From positions 13,486,501 through 13,550,500 of the forward strand of contig CATNEN010000039.1 in NCBI GenBank assembly GCA_950097015.1: DNA of 64,000 nt, written 5' to 3'. The DNA is from Macrostomum hystrix (Eukaryota > Platyhelminthes > Macrostomidae). A program made the translations under genes and the position numbers. Below the pieces are notes generated by a model. The model made no database searches and was not told where the DNA came from. It worked only from the letters and a program-made list of their open reading frames with translations. Positions 22,501 to 32,774 of the stretch are shown here, piece after piece. Numbering within the stretch: the first letter of the stretch is position 1; each line of letters begins with the position of its first letter.

Positions 22501-25500
22501 GCCAACGAAATCGAGTTTGTTAGGGAGACTGCGCTCAAGGCTGGCCAGACTCTGGTTCAGCAGTACTCTAAGATGGCCATCTCGTTACTGCTGCCCGAGT
22601 TAGAGGTGAGAGCGCTGTTGCATTCTTGTATTTATTTTTAATTTACAATGTGTTTAAGCAAAAATATGGCCACGTTATTGGTCAGGTCATGGGCCAGGTT
22701 ATTGGTCAGGTCATGGGCGTGGTTATTGGTCAGGTCATGGGCCAGGTTATTGGTCAGGTCATGGGCCAGGTTATTGGTCAGGTCATGGGCCAGGTTATTG
22801 GTCAGGTCATGGGCGTGGTTATTGGTCAGGTCATGGGCCAGGTTATTGGTCAGGTCATGGGCCAGGTTATTGGTCAGGTCATGGGCGTGGTTATTGGTCA
22901 GGTCATGGGCCAGGTTATTGGTCAGGTCATGGGCCAGGTTATTGGTCAGGTCATGGGCGTGGTTATTGGTCAGGTCATGGGCCTGGTTATTGGTCAGGTC
23001 ATGGGCCAGGTAATTGGTCAAGTCATGGGCCAGGTTATTGGTCAGGTCATGGACCAAGTTATTGGTCAAGTCATGGGCCAGGTTATTGGTCAGGTCATGG
23101 GCCAGGTTATTGGTCAAGTCATGGGCCAGGTTATTGGTCAGGTCATGGGCCAGGTTATTGGTCAAGTCATGGGCCAGGTTATTGGTCAGGTCATGGGCTA
23201 GGTTATTGCTGTTTAGCAAAACATCATCCGTCGTTCTTTAACAAAAAACTCCATTCCAATCCGCTTGTTAAGGTCGGCCTTTTCGACGATAATTGGCGCA
23301 TCCGATACAGCAGCGTTCAACTGCTCGGCGATTTGCTTTATAAGCTCAGCGGAGCCTCCGGCAAGGGAACCACAGTTAGCGCCAACGATGACGACACGAT
23401 GGGCTCTAATCAGGAGTTTAATCGCATCGGCGACCAGCTGGGTCAGGAGAGACGCAACCGCGTGCTTGCCGGCCTGTGAGCTGCCGAAAAACTATTTTTT
23501 AACTATAAATTTTTGTTGTCATATTAGCCTAATACACTGTTCAAAACATTAGATGGTTTCTAAAGTATAAAATTACGACGTACAATTTAATAATTATGGT
23601 CTCTAGTCCTAGTCATCATATAAAATTCAAACAGTTATGTGAGCCGATCCGACTCCGCTCTGTTGGTGCGTCAAGCCTCCTGTCACGTCTGGAAGGTGGT
23701 GGTGCCGCACACTCCGCGCACCCTGCAGGCGATCCTGCCCACCCTGCTGCCAATGCTGTTGGGCAATTTGGCCAGCGCAAGCTCCGATATGCGCGAAGTG
23801 TCCGCTCGCACTCTGGGCGACATTGTGCGCAAACTTGGCGAGCGAGTGCTTCAACACTTGATGCAAATGTTGCAGTCTGGATTAGACAGCGACGATGACA
23901 AGCAGCGCGAAGGTGTCTGCCTGGCACTGTCGGAGATCATGCGTAGCATGCCGCGTGATCATATGCTGGTGAGGAATGTACTCGTAGATGCCAGTAGTGT
24001 CAGTCTAGTGTGCTGGTTTATATTTACAAACAAAATCTATATTTAATCCTTACCAATTCAGTTACGTAGGAAATTTTGTAATTCTGTTATTGCTAGCTCA
24101 AATTAATAATTTACTTACCGATGGATACTAAAATAGGTTAAATTGCTAGTCTGTACTACTGATTTCAGTAGAATAGACAGTGGGTTTATTTGCTAGTCAA
24201 TAATGCTAACTTTATTCTTCTACGAAAGGGTTTCTTTTTCAGTCTATAATAATAATTTCATTATAATACTAAAGGGATTTCATAGCTTGTCTATAATACT
24301 ATTTCCACTATAATACGTCGTCCGAAGGGGGTTATTTGCTAATCTTTTATACTAATTCGAGTATAAAACGAAGGGGTTAAATTGCTATTTTATAAAACTA
24401 TAATTGTATCAAAATACGAAAAGGGTTTATTCGTTAGTCTTCTATAATACTAACTCCACTACAATACGAAGGGGTTTTAATTGCTAATTTATTATATAAA
24501 TTCCACTATTATACGAAGGGGGTTAAATTGCTAGTCTATTATACTAATTTCTCTATTATACCAAGGGGATTTTATTGCAAGTCTATAGTACTAATTTGGT
24601 TAATGTAGGTGGTTTAGTTGCTAGTGTAGTTAGCTCCACTATATATCCTGAATTAAAACCGAATCAATTTTCCCCTCAGTCTTACGCAGACCAACTGGTG
24701 CCGACGGTTCGCCGAGCCCTCGCCGATCCGTTGCCCAGCGTGCGCGTAGCCGCAGCTCGCACATTTGACCAGCTCTACACCGTGCTAGGCCAGCGCGCCC
24801 TTGACGACATCGTCCTTCGCCTGCAGTCCGACTTGGAGGCCGGCGTTTTCGAGAATCCCGAAGCCGCTCTGGACGGCCTCAAGCAGGCCGTGGCAGCCAG
24901 AAGCGAGGTGGCCCTTCCCTACCTGGTGCCCCGGCTCACCCAGGAGCCGGTGAACACCCGCACCCTGGCCATCTTGGCCTCTGTTGCCGGGAACGCCCTC
25001 ACGCCACATTTGACTCGCATCCTGCCGGCTCTGCTTGGCGCTCTGGACCCGGACTCGGATACCCAGTTGGAGCAGTGCCGCTCTGTTATGTACAGCGTTC
25101 GAGATGAGGCGGGCGTGCAGGTTAGTGTGACCCCTTCTCGGGCAGTCGAGCATTTCACACGTTTGCTATATCTGTATTGGATTATAGAGAGCTTGTAGCT
25201 TGTAGTCAGAGAGGCCGGGTATTCACATCTCAGTATAGGGTAAGCAATGAAAATATAAGCCCAGGATTGAACATAGGGACCGAGAGGTGCGAGAGGCAAA
25301 GGCGTTAACCGCTCTGCCACCGACCCCCTGGTACCAGCATCAGCTGGAGTAGAAATCCATGGACTGGAGTAGAAATGGAGTAGAAATCCATCCATCCAGA
25401 AGTCTAACTTCTATTTCTATTCTATCTAAAACTAAAACTAACTGCTTCCTGGCCCCCTCATCCCCCGCAGCTGACCATCCGGCACCTGACAAGCTCGGAG

Positions 25501-27938
25501 CTGTCCAACCAGCCGTTGAACTACCGTCTTGGCGCCGCCCTCCTGCTCCACAGCCTCGCTGAGCGCGACGACTCCACCGAGCTGCTCAGCGAGCACACCG
25601 AGGCGGTACTGCGCGCCTGCCTTCGCAGCTACTGCCTGCAGGACGCCAGGATCATCGCCGCCGCGCACGACTGCCTAACGGCACTGGTTTCTCGATGCCC
25701 GACTCCGCCGGACCTGGTGTCGCCGATTCGCACTGCTGTGCGGCACGTGCTCAGTGAACCGCTGCACCGCGCCACCGTCACCCTGGTGCCCGGCTTCTGC
25801 TCCACTCAGCCGCGCGGAATTGCGCCACTGCTCAACGTCTACCGGGAGGGCCTACTCAGCGGCCAGGTTGAGCAGAAGGAGGCTGCCGCCCTCGGTCTCA
25901 AGGAGCTGATCGAGAGAACCTCGGCCGAAGCATTGAAGGCTTCTGTAAGATCTGACACAAAATCTAATTCTTAACCCGCACAGCTTCACGATCGAAACAG
26001 ATCCAAAACAGAACCCACCTGAAACCTAAACAGAACCCACCTGAAACCTAAACAGAACCCACCTGAAACCTAAACAGAACCCACCTGAAACCTAAACAGA
26101 ACCCACCTGAAACCTAAACAGAATCCACCTGAAACCTAAACAGAATCCACCTGAAACCTAAACAGAATCCACCTGAAACCTAAACAGAACCCACCTGAAA
26201 CCTAAACAGAACCCACCTGAAACATAAACAGAACCCACCTGAAACCTAAACAGAACCCACCTGAAACCTAAACAGAACCCACCTGAAACCTAAACAGAAC
26301 CCACCTGAAACCTAAACAGAACCCACCTGAAACCTAAACAGAACCCACCTGAAACCTAAACAGAATCCACCTGAAACATAAACAGAACCCACCTGAAACC
26401 TAAACAGAACCCACCTGAAACCTAAACAGAACCCACCTGAAACCTAAACAGAACCCACCTGAAACCTAAACAGAACCCACCTGAAACCTAAACAGAACCC
26501 ACCTGAAACCTAAACAGAACCCACCTGAAACCTAAACAGAACCCAACTCAAAGCCCAGCCAGCCAGCTTACTTTGAACCCAACTGTGATCCATCAGGTCG
26601 TGTCAATCACCGGTCCGCTAATCCGAGTACTCGGTGATCGTTTCGCAGCCCAACTGAAATGCGCCGTCATCGACGCCCTGACAGCACTGCTGGGCCGCTG
26701 CGGCCAGGGCATGAAAGCCTTCCTGCCGCAGCTGCAGCTGACACTGTTCAAGGCGCTGGCTGATCCGGCCCAGACGCTGCGCTCCAGAGCTGCTCTGGCG
26801 ATTGGCCAGTTGGCCGGCGTGCACGCCAAGCCAGACCAGATTGCCAGCGAGCTGCTATCGGCGCTAGCCAAGCCCGATGCCTACCAAGCCACCCTGCTGT
26901 CCGCCCTGCGCCAGTGGTGCCTGCTGGCCGGCCGTTCACTATCCCCAGCTGCCTGCGAGTCGGTCTTCAACGCCATTCGCAACGCTCGCCTGTGCGGCTC
27001 CGGCTCTGAGGAAGAATCGGCTCGCGCCTGCGCCGGCGCCTGCGTCGGTCTAGTGGCCGCCGCCTGCCCGCCTGTGGCCGAAGCCGCTCTCGGCCAGTTC
27101 CTCCTGGCATCCCCGCCCAGCGGAGCCGGCGACGCCACCGCCTGGCAGGAGTTGCAGGCGCGCTTAGCGGGCCTGGCTTCCTACCTCGGCGCGGCATCAA
27201 CTGAGGATGTCAACGCAAGACTGGCTGGAATTGAAACTGCCGTCCTGGCTGCCGTGGCTAGCGATAGGCCGCAGGTAATTTTTGAAGCCTTAATGTACTT
27301 TTTAGAACTGCAACTATTTTTAGCCTTTTTACGGAATTTTTGTCTAATTTTACCTTATCTTATTTACTGCACTACTTATAAGTAAAAATGGCGTCATTTT
27401 ATACTTTTGAAAAAAATAGGAAAATATTTACTAACACTACTTACACTAAAAATGACGAAATTTTATATTTATATATTTTTTTAAATATGAAAAAACATGC
27501 AAGGTTGTCGACGCCGGGGTTCGCTGCATCGGCCTGGCACTGGCCAAGGCGCCGCAGTCAGAGCGCCTCACAGCGGCCCTGGTGCGCGCTCAGAAGCACG
27601 AGAACAGCGACGTGAAGCTGCTGGCCAGCCAGGCGGCCTCCTACGCCTGCGAAGCCCTGCCAGATGAACAGCTGCTCAACTATCTGGCCAAGCCGCTGCT
27701 GCCGATGCTGGCCAACGGCACCAGGGAGAAAAACTCCGGCGTGAAGGCGGCCAGCGAGCAGGCCCTAGCCGACGCTTGCCGGCTCTACAGGCCTGAGTCG
27801 GACAAGCGGCTGAGCGCCGACTGCCTGGCCAGGCTGGAACCGGCAATGCGCGACTCGGTGCAGCAGATTGTGGACAAGCTGGCCAGGAAGCAGTGGCAGC
27901 GCCTGCCCGTCTGCCTGGATAGGACTGCCAGCCTGTGA
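10483..27938 (+). CDS. GCN1: GCN1, activator of the eIF2-alpha kinase GCN2 (22 exons)
   Basis: Giant HEAT-repeat protein that binds ribosomes and GCN2 and relays uncharged-tRNA/collision signals to eIF2-alpha phosphorylation. The model gives 2735 aa (human about 2671). Exons: 10483-10582, 11833-12028, 12107-12320, 12915-13046, 13138-13305, 13779-14148, 14616-14713, 14801-15319, 15456-15851, 16537-17107, 17787-18381, 18878-19505, 19718-20062, 20317-20883, 21448-21810, 22225-22605, 23273-23475, 23635-23968, 24680-25120, 25471-25944, 26597-27274 and 27504-27938. All junctions are GT-AG and all phases agree. The eEF3-like HEAT core falls in exons 13-16 (about residues 1330-1880), with conserved [22 protein letters not shown] and [10 protein letters not shown]. 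Exons 18-21 match the region known to bind the GCN2 RWD domain ([32 protein letters not shown]). A conserved coiled segment with [10 protein letters not shown] is near residue 855. Exon 17 has no early ATG. Exon 1 is the least certain part. Confidence 0.93.
10590..10795 (+). mobile_element. tRNA-derived SINE, family A, in GCN1 intron 1
   Basis: Plus-strand copy with B-box GGGGGTTCGATTCTC, then CTTCAGTTTATCCAGCTGTC and TCCATGGACTGAA, matching the other family A copies. It begins immediately after the first GCN1 donor. Confidence 0.7.
10796..11035 (-). mobile_element. SINE, family B, in GCN1 intron 1
   Basis: Read on the minus strand it contains GTGTGCTCAGGAGTCAGCG and ends in an AT-rich tail (AATTATTTTTATTAG). 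The same order of motifs occurs on the plus strand at 12545-12805 and, for the 3' half, at 21945-22085. A partial copy is near 58280-58385. Confidence 0.6.
11041..11775 (+). repeat. 21-bp minisatellite, GCN1 intron 1, open in several frames
   Basis: About 35 units of 21 bp, each carrying CAGCTGATGTTTTCAAGGTG. Because the unit is 7 codons and has no stop in the relevant frames, it gives long repeats of SADVFKV on the plus strand and TLKTSAD on the minus strand. The plus-strand frame continues without a stop into GCN1 exon 2. Variants CAGCCG, GATGCT and CAATG are scattered among units. Confidence 0.95.
12545..12805 (+). mobile_element. SINE, family B, GCN1 intron 3
   Basis: Contains GCCAACCTCCAAGTGAGAG, GTGTGCTCAGGAGTCAGCG and a 3' end CCCTCCTGCAATTATTATTA. 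It shares the middle motif with 10796-11035 (opposite strand) and the tail with 21945-22085. The 3' (ATT)n tail resembles that of the LINE at 39087-42400. Confidence 0.65.
13380..13620 (+). repeat. Degenerate repeat, GCN1 intron 5
   Basis: Loosely repeated GATTTGGATTTGTACTTTTA-like motifs about 40-50 bp apart fill part of the intron. Divergence suggests an old array. Confidence 0.5.
14160..14475 (+). repeat. 29-bp minisatellite plus CCT-rich microsatellite, GCN1 intron 6
   Basis: Five or more units built on GGATATCATCTTCCCAAATC, followed at 14406-14472 by an almost pure run of CCT triplets with three CAC interruptions. Confidence 0.85.
16250..16505 (-). mobile_element. tRNA-derived SINE, family A, GCN1 intron 9
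   Basis: Minus-strand copy with a degraded B-box (GGGGTTAGATTC), then TTCAGTTCACCCAGCTGTTA, GTGTGGCGTCCC and CCCAATTGGGGCAGGTGTAA. It is the most complete copy of the family body in the window. Confidence 0.75.
17128..17515 (+). repeat. 16-bp minisatellite, GCN1 intron 10
   Basis: More than 20 units of CCCCTGTATCTAGTCT. Together with downstream TCTCTC-rich sequence up to the acceptor at 17786, it makes the whole intron strongly pyrimidine-biased on the coding strand. Confidence 0.95.
18410..18720 (+). repeat. 17-bp minisatellite, GCN1 intron 11
   Basis: About ten units of CTGATCTGTCACTCTAC followed by about eight units of CTGGCTAGTCACTCTAC, so two sub-arrays differ at a fixed block of bases. 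Degenerate units continue to about 18815. Confidence 0.95.
20118..20275 (+). repeat. Short 24-bp minisatellite, GCN1 intron 13
   Basis: Units based on GTGTCTGTCCATGAGTCTGT. The frame is open on the plus strand from 20125 through the array into exon 14 (20317). Confidence 0.85.
21178..21385 (+). repeat. Tandem duplication in GCN1 intron 14
   Basis: A block of about 95 bp starting GTGGATTAGCGATTAGTGAA is present two and a half times, with near-identical copies. The rest of the intron is loosely repetitive GATTTAGG-type sequence. Confidence 0.75.
21945..22085 (+). mobile_element. SINE with tRNA-like head and (ATT)n tail, GCN1 intron 15
   Basis: Begins GGGGCAGAGCGGTTAACGC, an A-box-like tRNA head. 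It continues with CCGGAGTCAGCGACATGGGC as in family B, and ends CCTCCTGCAGTTATTATTA. It is short (about 140 bp) and complete-looking. Confidence 0.65.
22676..23210 (+). repeat. 24-bp minisatellite, GCN1 intron 16
   Basis: About 22 units, each containing GGTCAGGTCATGGGCCAGGT, with a GGGCGTGG variant at intervals. Each unit carries two CAGGT motifs resembling 5' splice sites. Open frames on both strands (VIGQVMGQ on plus, LAHDLTNN on minus) follow from the 8-codon unit and are not genes. Confidence 0.95.
24060..24600 (+). repeat. Degenerate ~50-60 bp repeat, GCN1 intron 18
   Basis: Irregular copies of a unit containing ACTATTATACGAAGGGG and TTAAATTGCTAGTCTAT, diverged in length and sequence. 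Nothing else is seen in this intron. Confidence 0.65.
25200..25350 (-). mobile_element. tRNA-derived SINE fragment, GCN1 intron 19
   Basis: On the minus strand GTGGCAGAGCGGTTAACGCC is followed by TGTTCAATCCTGGGC, giving A-box and B-box of a tRNA-like head about 35 bp apart. The head matches that of the SINE at 21945. Confidence 0.6.
25995..26550 (+). repeat. 22-bp minisatellite, GCN1 intron 20
   Basis: About 25 units carrying CCTGAAACCTAAACAGAACC. A run with AATCC in place of AACCC marks local spread of a variant. The array occupies most of the intron (25945-26596). Confidence 0.95.
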
Positions 27939-28137
27939 GGCCGGCTGTCCTGTTGCCATGGTTACCAGTTGTCAGCATTAGTTACCAAGAGTGAAGCCTG
28001 AGTGAGCAGCGACCCGGTTAAGACAACAGTAAACTTGTTTTCAAAGTCGCCAGTTTATTAACAGTCGCCACGTATAGTAATCATATTTATTAACTTATTA
28101 ATTTTTTTTGATTGGCTGTCGCAACTGCTCCGTCTCT

Positions 28138-28143
28138 AATAAA
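28138..28143 (+). terminator. GCN1 polyadenylation signal
   Basis: AATAAA 200 nt after the GCN1 stop codon, the first canonical signal on this strand. Confidence 0.6.
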
Positions 28144-28249
28144 CATTGACGAGAAAGTGTTCTGAACTGGATTTCATTGATGGAGAAAGAAATTATAATC
28201 GCGACTTATTAATACAGTACATTTTAAGTTGCTTTTAACAAGGGAACGT

Positions 28250-28580
28250 TGTATTGAGAATGCGCTGTTTAGGGATTATGTAGTATAGGAAATGTGCAGT
28301 TTGAGGATCATGTAGTATAGGGAATGTTCAGTTTAAGGATCATGTAGTATAGGGAATGTGCCGTTTAAGGATCATGTAGTATAGGGAATGTGCCGTTTAA
28401 GGATCTTGTAGCATAGGGAATGTGCAGTTTAAGGATCATGTAGTATAGGGAATGTGCCGTTTAAGGATCTTGTAGCATAGGGAACGTGCAGTTAAGGGAT
28501 CATGTAGTATAATGAATGTGCGGTTTAACGATCATATAATATAAATAATGTGCGGTTTAAGCAACATGTTGTCCAGTTTA
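28250..28580 (+). repeat. 32-bp minisatellite downstream of GCN1
   Basis: About ten units with AAGGATCATGTAGTATAGGG followed by AATGTGC. The CTTGTAGCATAGGG variant occurs twice. Confidence 0.9.
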
Positions 28581-29069
28581 GGTCCAGTTTAAAATTCTGC
28601 TAACACGGTTTTTACACAGTCGAAACAGCACAGTCGTGATAACCTCATTCCATTCACTGAAAATGGAAATTTTCATAGAACTTCCTCCGTGGGACAAACC
28701 AAGGACTTCTATATGATAGCATCTGGACTGGAAGCGAAGAAATACCCACTACCTCATGAGGCCAGTTTTCCCCTGCTTTCTATGGAATCTGTCAAACTGG
28801 GAAATGCAAGATTGGAGATGCAAATGTCGGAAATGCAGAGATGTAATGTTAGCTGGCTAGTTCCTTTCTTCAGATTATTAATTTGTGTTTACCTTGAAGC
28901 AACAACGCAAATTCAAATGCATGGATTAACGCATATGCAGGTGTGCTTCAACAATCGATAACAAACAAAACACGCAGACAATTGTTACTTAGAACTTGCA
29001 GAGTGCTCACAGAGGGCATATTGGCATCAAGTTAAAGTTACTTCAAAGCCATGCTACTAACACTGCTAG

Positions 29070-29815
29070 AATAAGGAAGCGTAGCTCAGAGTGCGTTGGC
29101 TCCGTGGGGATTCTACAAGGACACTAGTGGAAAACTGCATGGAGGTGCAGACAATTCTGGTCCGGTAAAGGCTCCGGTAAAGGCTCTGATTGCGGACAAC
29201 AACAAATGCACGGTTTCGGGGCCTCTGTTTCTCGACTTGTTTCGACAGCCGCGTTACATGCTCTACGGCTGAAGCTGCTTCCAGCAAAAAGCTAGTTTGT
29301 TTTGAGTGGTTCAGGTGTCGCTGCTACGGATCATTGAAGGATTAATACCATATAAATTCTTCAAGCGGAGCTACGAGTTCGGTTTGTGCAACCATCGCCG
29401 AGTGTGATTGGAGCACATGCGCACGGTTTGAGGAGTCACAATGCATTGTATCCACATCGCAGTTTGAGTCTGGGTACCTTTACTATTCCGCGTGGATCCT
29501 TAAGTCATACGCACGAAAATCTATTCCCCAGTGGAGTAACAAGGCTGCTTCTGTTGACCTTTGTGAAGAACAAAGCTTTCAATGGTAGCATGGATACGAA
29601 CCAGTTCAATTTCGAACATGCGAATGTCAGCAGCAAGTATCTGCAAGGACGAGACATTGCATTCGCGATGCAGGACTATGGAAGCGGATACTCAATTTTC
29701 GCGTTTGCGTTGGGAACCGATCCTGGTGTCGGACAAGGTGCTCAACTCTACAACTCTACAACTCTATTCGCACAGGCAACACCCGATGTGTACAAAAATG
29801 CAACGTAGTGTTCGG
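29070..29815 (+). pseudogene. F54H12.2-like protein remnant (Polinton-like element)
   Basis: Two stretches in different frames match my memory of the F54H12.2-like family, which is widespread in invertebrate genomes and found beside integrase genes. About 29087-29270 contains FYKDTSGKL and SGPLFLDLFRQPRYML before stops. About 29440-29800 contains FTIPRGS, FVKNKAFNG and NQFNFEHANVSSKYL. Stop codons and frame changes between them, and no upstream start, show a decayed copy. The family is thought to belong to Polinton/Maverick-like virus-derived transposons; a structural (capsid) role is inference. The remnant is described only, not restored. Confidence 0.65.
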
Positions 29816-29899
29816 AGGTCTTTTTGACAAACAGCTACAAATCACCGAACTTCGCGAGTGCCTGCATGGTACAGCATGGAAGTGAATCCGAACATCTGG

Positions 29900-30110
29900 T
29901 GGCGTGGTGTCACAAACAGATTTCTGCTATCAGTCATTACAAAACTACGTGTCGGTTTGCACAATGCTGTTTTTTGGGTGTCTATCCGCAAGATTCGATC
30001 CAGAGTATAAGGAATTCACCTCAAGATGGAAAAGCATACTTTTTGTGTTAATACAGACACTTCAAATCTTCCTGGTAGGCATTGGGTAGTAGTTTGGTTG
30101 TGCACTGGTC
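29900..30110 (+). pseudogene. Adenain-like cysteine protease remnant
   Basis: GVYPQD (29977-29994) resembles the N-terminal motif of adenovirus-type and Polinton maturation proteases. After a frame change, VNTDTSNLPGRHWVVVW (about 30047-30097) matches the block containing the catalytic His-Trp. The part with the catalytic Cys is missing; a minisatellite begins about 40 bp later. Position directly after the F54H12.2-like remnant supports one decayed Polinton-like element. Confidence 0.6.
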
Positions 30111-30144
30111 GTGTTAGGGGTCGTCGTGGTAAAAGGACTTCTGT

Positions 30145-31365
30145 ACTTCAGCTGTACTTCAAGATCCTTCAGTGACTCAGGTCACAGCTGTACTCCATGA
30201 TCCTTCAGTGACTCAGGCCACAGCTGTACTCCATAATCCTTCAGTGACTCAGGTCACAGCTATCCTTTATGATCCTTCACTGACTCAGGTCACAGCTATC
30301 CTTTATGATCCTTCAGCTGTGACTCAGGTCACAGCTATCCTTTATGATCCTTCAGTGACTCAGGTCACAGCTATCCTTTATGATCCTTCAGTGACTCAGG
30401 TCACAGCTATCCTTTATGATCCTTCAGTGACTCAGGTCACAGCTATCCTTTATGATCCTTCAGTGACTCAGGTCACAGCTATCCTTCATGATCCTTCAGT
30501 GACTCAGGTCACAGCTGTACTTCAAGATCCTTCAGTGACTCAGGTCACAGCTATCCTTTATGATCCTTCAGTGACTCAGGTCACAGCTATCCTTATGATC
30601 CTTCAGTGACTCAGGTCACAGCTGTACTTCAAGATCCTTCAGTGACTCAGGTCACAGCTATCCTTTATGATCCTTCAGCTGTGACTCAGGTCACAGCTAT
30701 CCTTATGATCCTTCAGTGACTCAGGTCACAGCTATCCTTTATGATCCTTCAGTGACTCAGGTCACAGCTATCCTTTATGATCCTTCAGTGACTCAGGTCA
30801 CAGCTATCCTTTATGATCCTTCAGTGACTCAGGTCACAGCTATCCTTTATGATCCTTCAGTGACTCACGTCACAGCTATCCTTATGATCCTTCAGTGACT
30901 CAGGTCACAGCTGTACTCCATGATCATTCAGTGACTCAGGTCACAGCTATGCTTTATGATCCTTCAGTGACTCAGGTCACAGCTGTACTTCAAGATCCTT
31001 CAGTGACTCAGGTCACAGCTATCCTTTATGATCCTTCAGCTGTGACTCAGGTCACAGCTATCCTTATGATCCTTCAGTGACTCAGGTCACAGCTATCCTT
31101 TATGATCCTTCAGTGACTCAGGTCACAGCTATCCTTTATGATCCTTCAGTGACTCAGGTCACAGCTATCCTTTATGATCCTTCAGTGACTCAGGTCACAG
31201 CTATCCTTTATGATCCTTCAGTGACTCACGTCACAGCTATCCTTATGATCCTTCAGTGACTCAGGTCACAGCTGTACTCCATGATCATTCAGTGACTCAG
31301 GTCACAGCTATGCTTTATGATCCTTCAGTGACTCAGGTCACAGCTGTACTGCATGAAGCTGCGAA
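30145..31365 (+). repeat. 36-bp minisatellite with palindromic core and 361-bp higher-order repeat
   Basis: Over 30 units of 36 bp containing GTGACTCAGGTCACAGCT and TATGATCCTTCA. GTGAC-TCAG-GTCAC is an inverted repeat. Where a unit reads AGCTGTGACTCAGGTCACAG the palindrome extends to 9-bp arms. Blocks starting near 30621 and 30982 repeat the same succession of unit variants, giving a higher-order period of 361 bp. Confidence 0.95.
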
Positions 31366-31755
31366 AGTTGTACAAAGACTTAGGTCATGTTTTCAGTAAA
31401 CCGCTGAAATTCTCTAATTCCACATTTGGTGCAGAAAAACGGTACACTTCCTGTTTCTTAAGAGTTCTGAGTAAAGCTTTCTAAGCTGCTTTCCGAAAAA
31501 AATTACTGATATGTTGCATTTAATTATATACTAAGTTTCCATTCGTTTAGTTATTTATTAATTGAAAAGTATTGAATTGAATTTTAGCTGAGAACCCGGT
31601 GGGTTGAGAAAGCCCTGCATTTCCACTATTATTTTGTAGATGACAATAAAAACAATTTCTTTCCTTGACTAATATATTTTATTGCTTTTCAGTCAAATAA
31701 AACAAGCAATATAGAAAAAAAGCTACAGCCGACCTAACGCATTTTTCTGATGTGG
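31366..31755. other. AT-rich spacer between arrays
   Basis: No gene recognised. It could include the far side of the decayed Polinton-like fragment, but no protein motif is visible. Confidence 0.35.
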
Positions 31756-32145
31756 GTCAGGGGAGATCTGAGATGGGAAATCTGAGATAGGAGATCTTAG
31801 AGGGGAGATCTGAAACAGGAGATCTGAGAGGGGAGATCTGAGAGGCGAGAACTGAGAGGGGAGATCTGAGAGGGAAGATATTAGATAGGAGATCTTAGAG
31901 GGGAGATCTGAGACAGGAGATCTGAGAGGGGAGATCTGAGAGGCGAGAACTGAGAGGGGAGATCTGAGATAGGAGAACTGAGAGGGGAGATCTGAGAGGG
32001 GAAATTAGAGAGGGGAGATCTGAGAGGCGAGAACTGAGAGGGGAGATCTGAGATAGGAGAACTGAGAGGGGAGATCTGAGAGGGGAAATTAGAGAGGGGA
32101 GATCTGAGAGGCGAGAACTGAGAGGGGAGATATGAAGGGGGAGAA
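31756..32145 (+). repeat. GATCTGAGAGG-type minisatellite
   Basis: Irregular 14-16-bp units of GAGAGGGGAGATCT with GAGAGGCGAGAACT variants, and a local higher-order period of about 76 bp. The GATCTGAGAGG core also occurs in the REXO4 and ERCC1 intron arrays. Confidence 0.9.
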
Positions 32146-32774
32146 CAGATCAGAAGGCAAGGTCCAAAATTCAGTCCACTTTCTGAAGTCTATTTGCCAA
32201 GTTTCGTAAAGTTTGAAAATAAAAATATAATGTTGTTAACGAAAAAACGTGTCTTACTTGTCTAAACGGAGCGCGTAAATTCAAAAATTTGCACCAGGCT
32301 CTTTTCGTTTTGGTAGAAACTGACAGTGATAATTTAAGAAATTAACGAAGTGTCTACAAATTGAGTGGAGACTTTTAGCGTTGTCTTTACTTCGAGTGAA
32401 TTAAGAAGCGAAGCGAGTTGAAGTCATGCAATTAATTGAATCTTCGCAGTAAGAGACCGTCTTTACGGCCAAACCTCAAACGAGACAGAGAGCGCAATGG
32501 GGGAAGACTCACAAAGGCCCAGAGGGCCAGACATTATATTTGAACTTAACACTAGCGGCTGGATAGAAGCGATCGATAGTAAGGATAGGGTTAAACCCCG
32601 CCTCAGATGTACATAGGCAGACAAAGGAAAGCGACGAAAAGGGGGGTTGGGGTACAGTCGTGGAGAGTAGCAGGGGCAGGGGGAAGGAGGGGGGTGCAGC
32701 GATTTAGAAAAGAGAGACACAATCAGTACAAACAAGTCGCGTAACCAAAAGTCGCCACAAGCGTTTTGATATTT

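Noticed and set aside
22626-23241. ORFs of 190 codons (VIGQVMGQ and LAHDLTNN repeats)
   Set aside because: A 24-bp intronic array without stops; the plus-strand frame stops before exon 17 and both strands are equally open.
28689-28961. ORF of 90 codons before the Polinton-like remnant
   Set aside because: It may be another fragment of the same element, but no motif could be matched, so no function was assigned.
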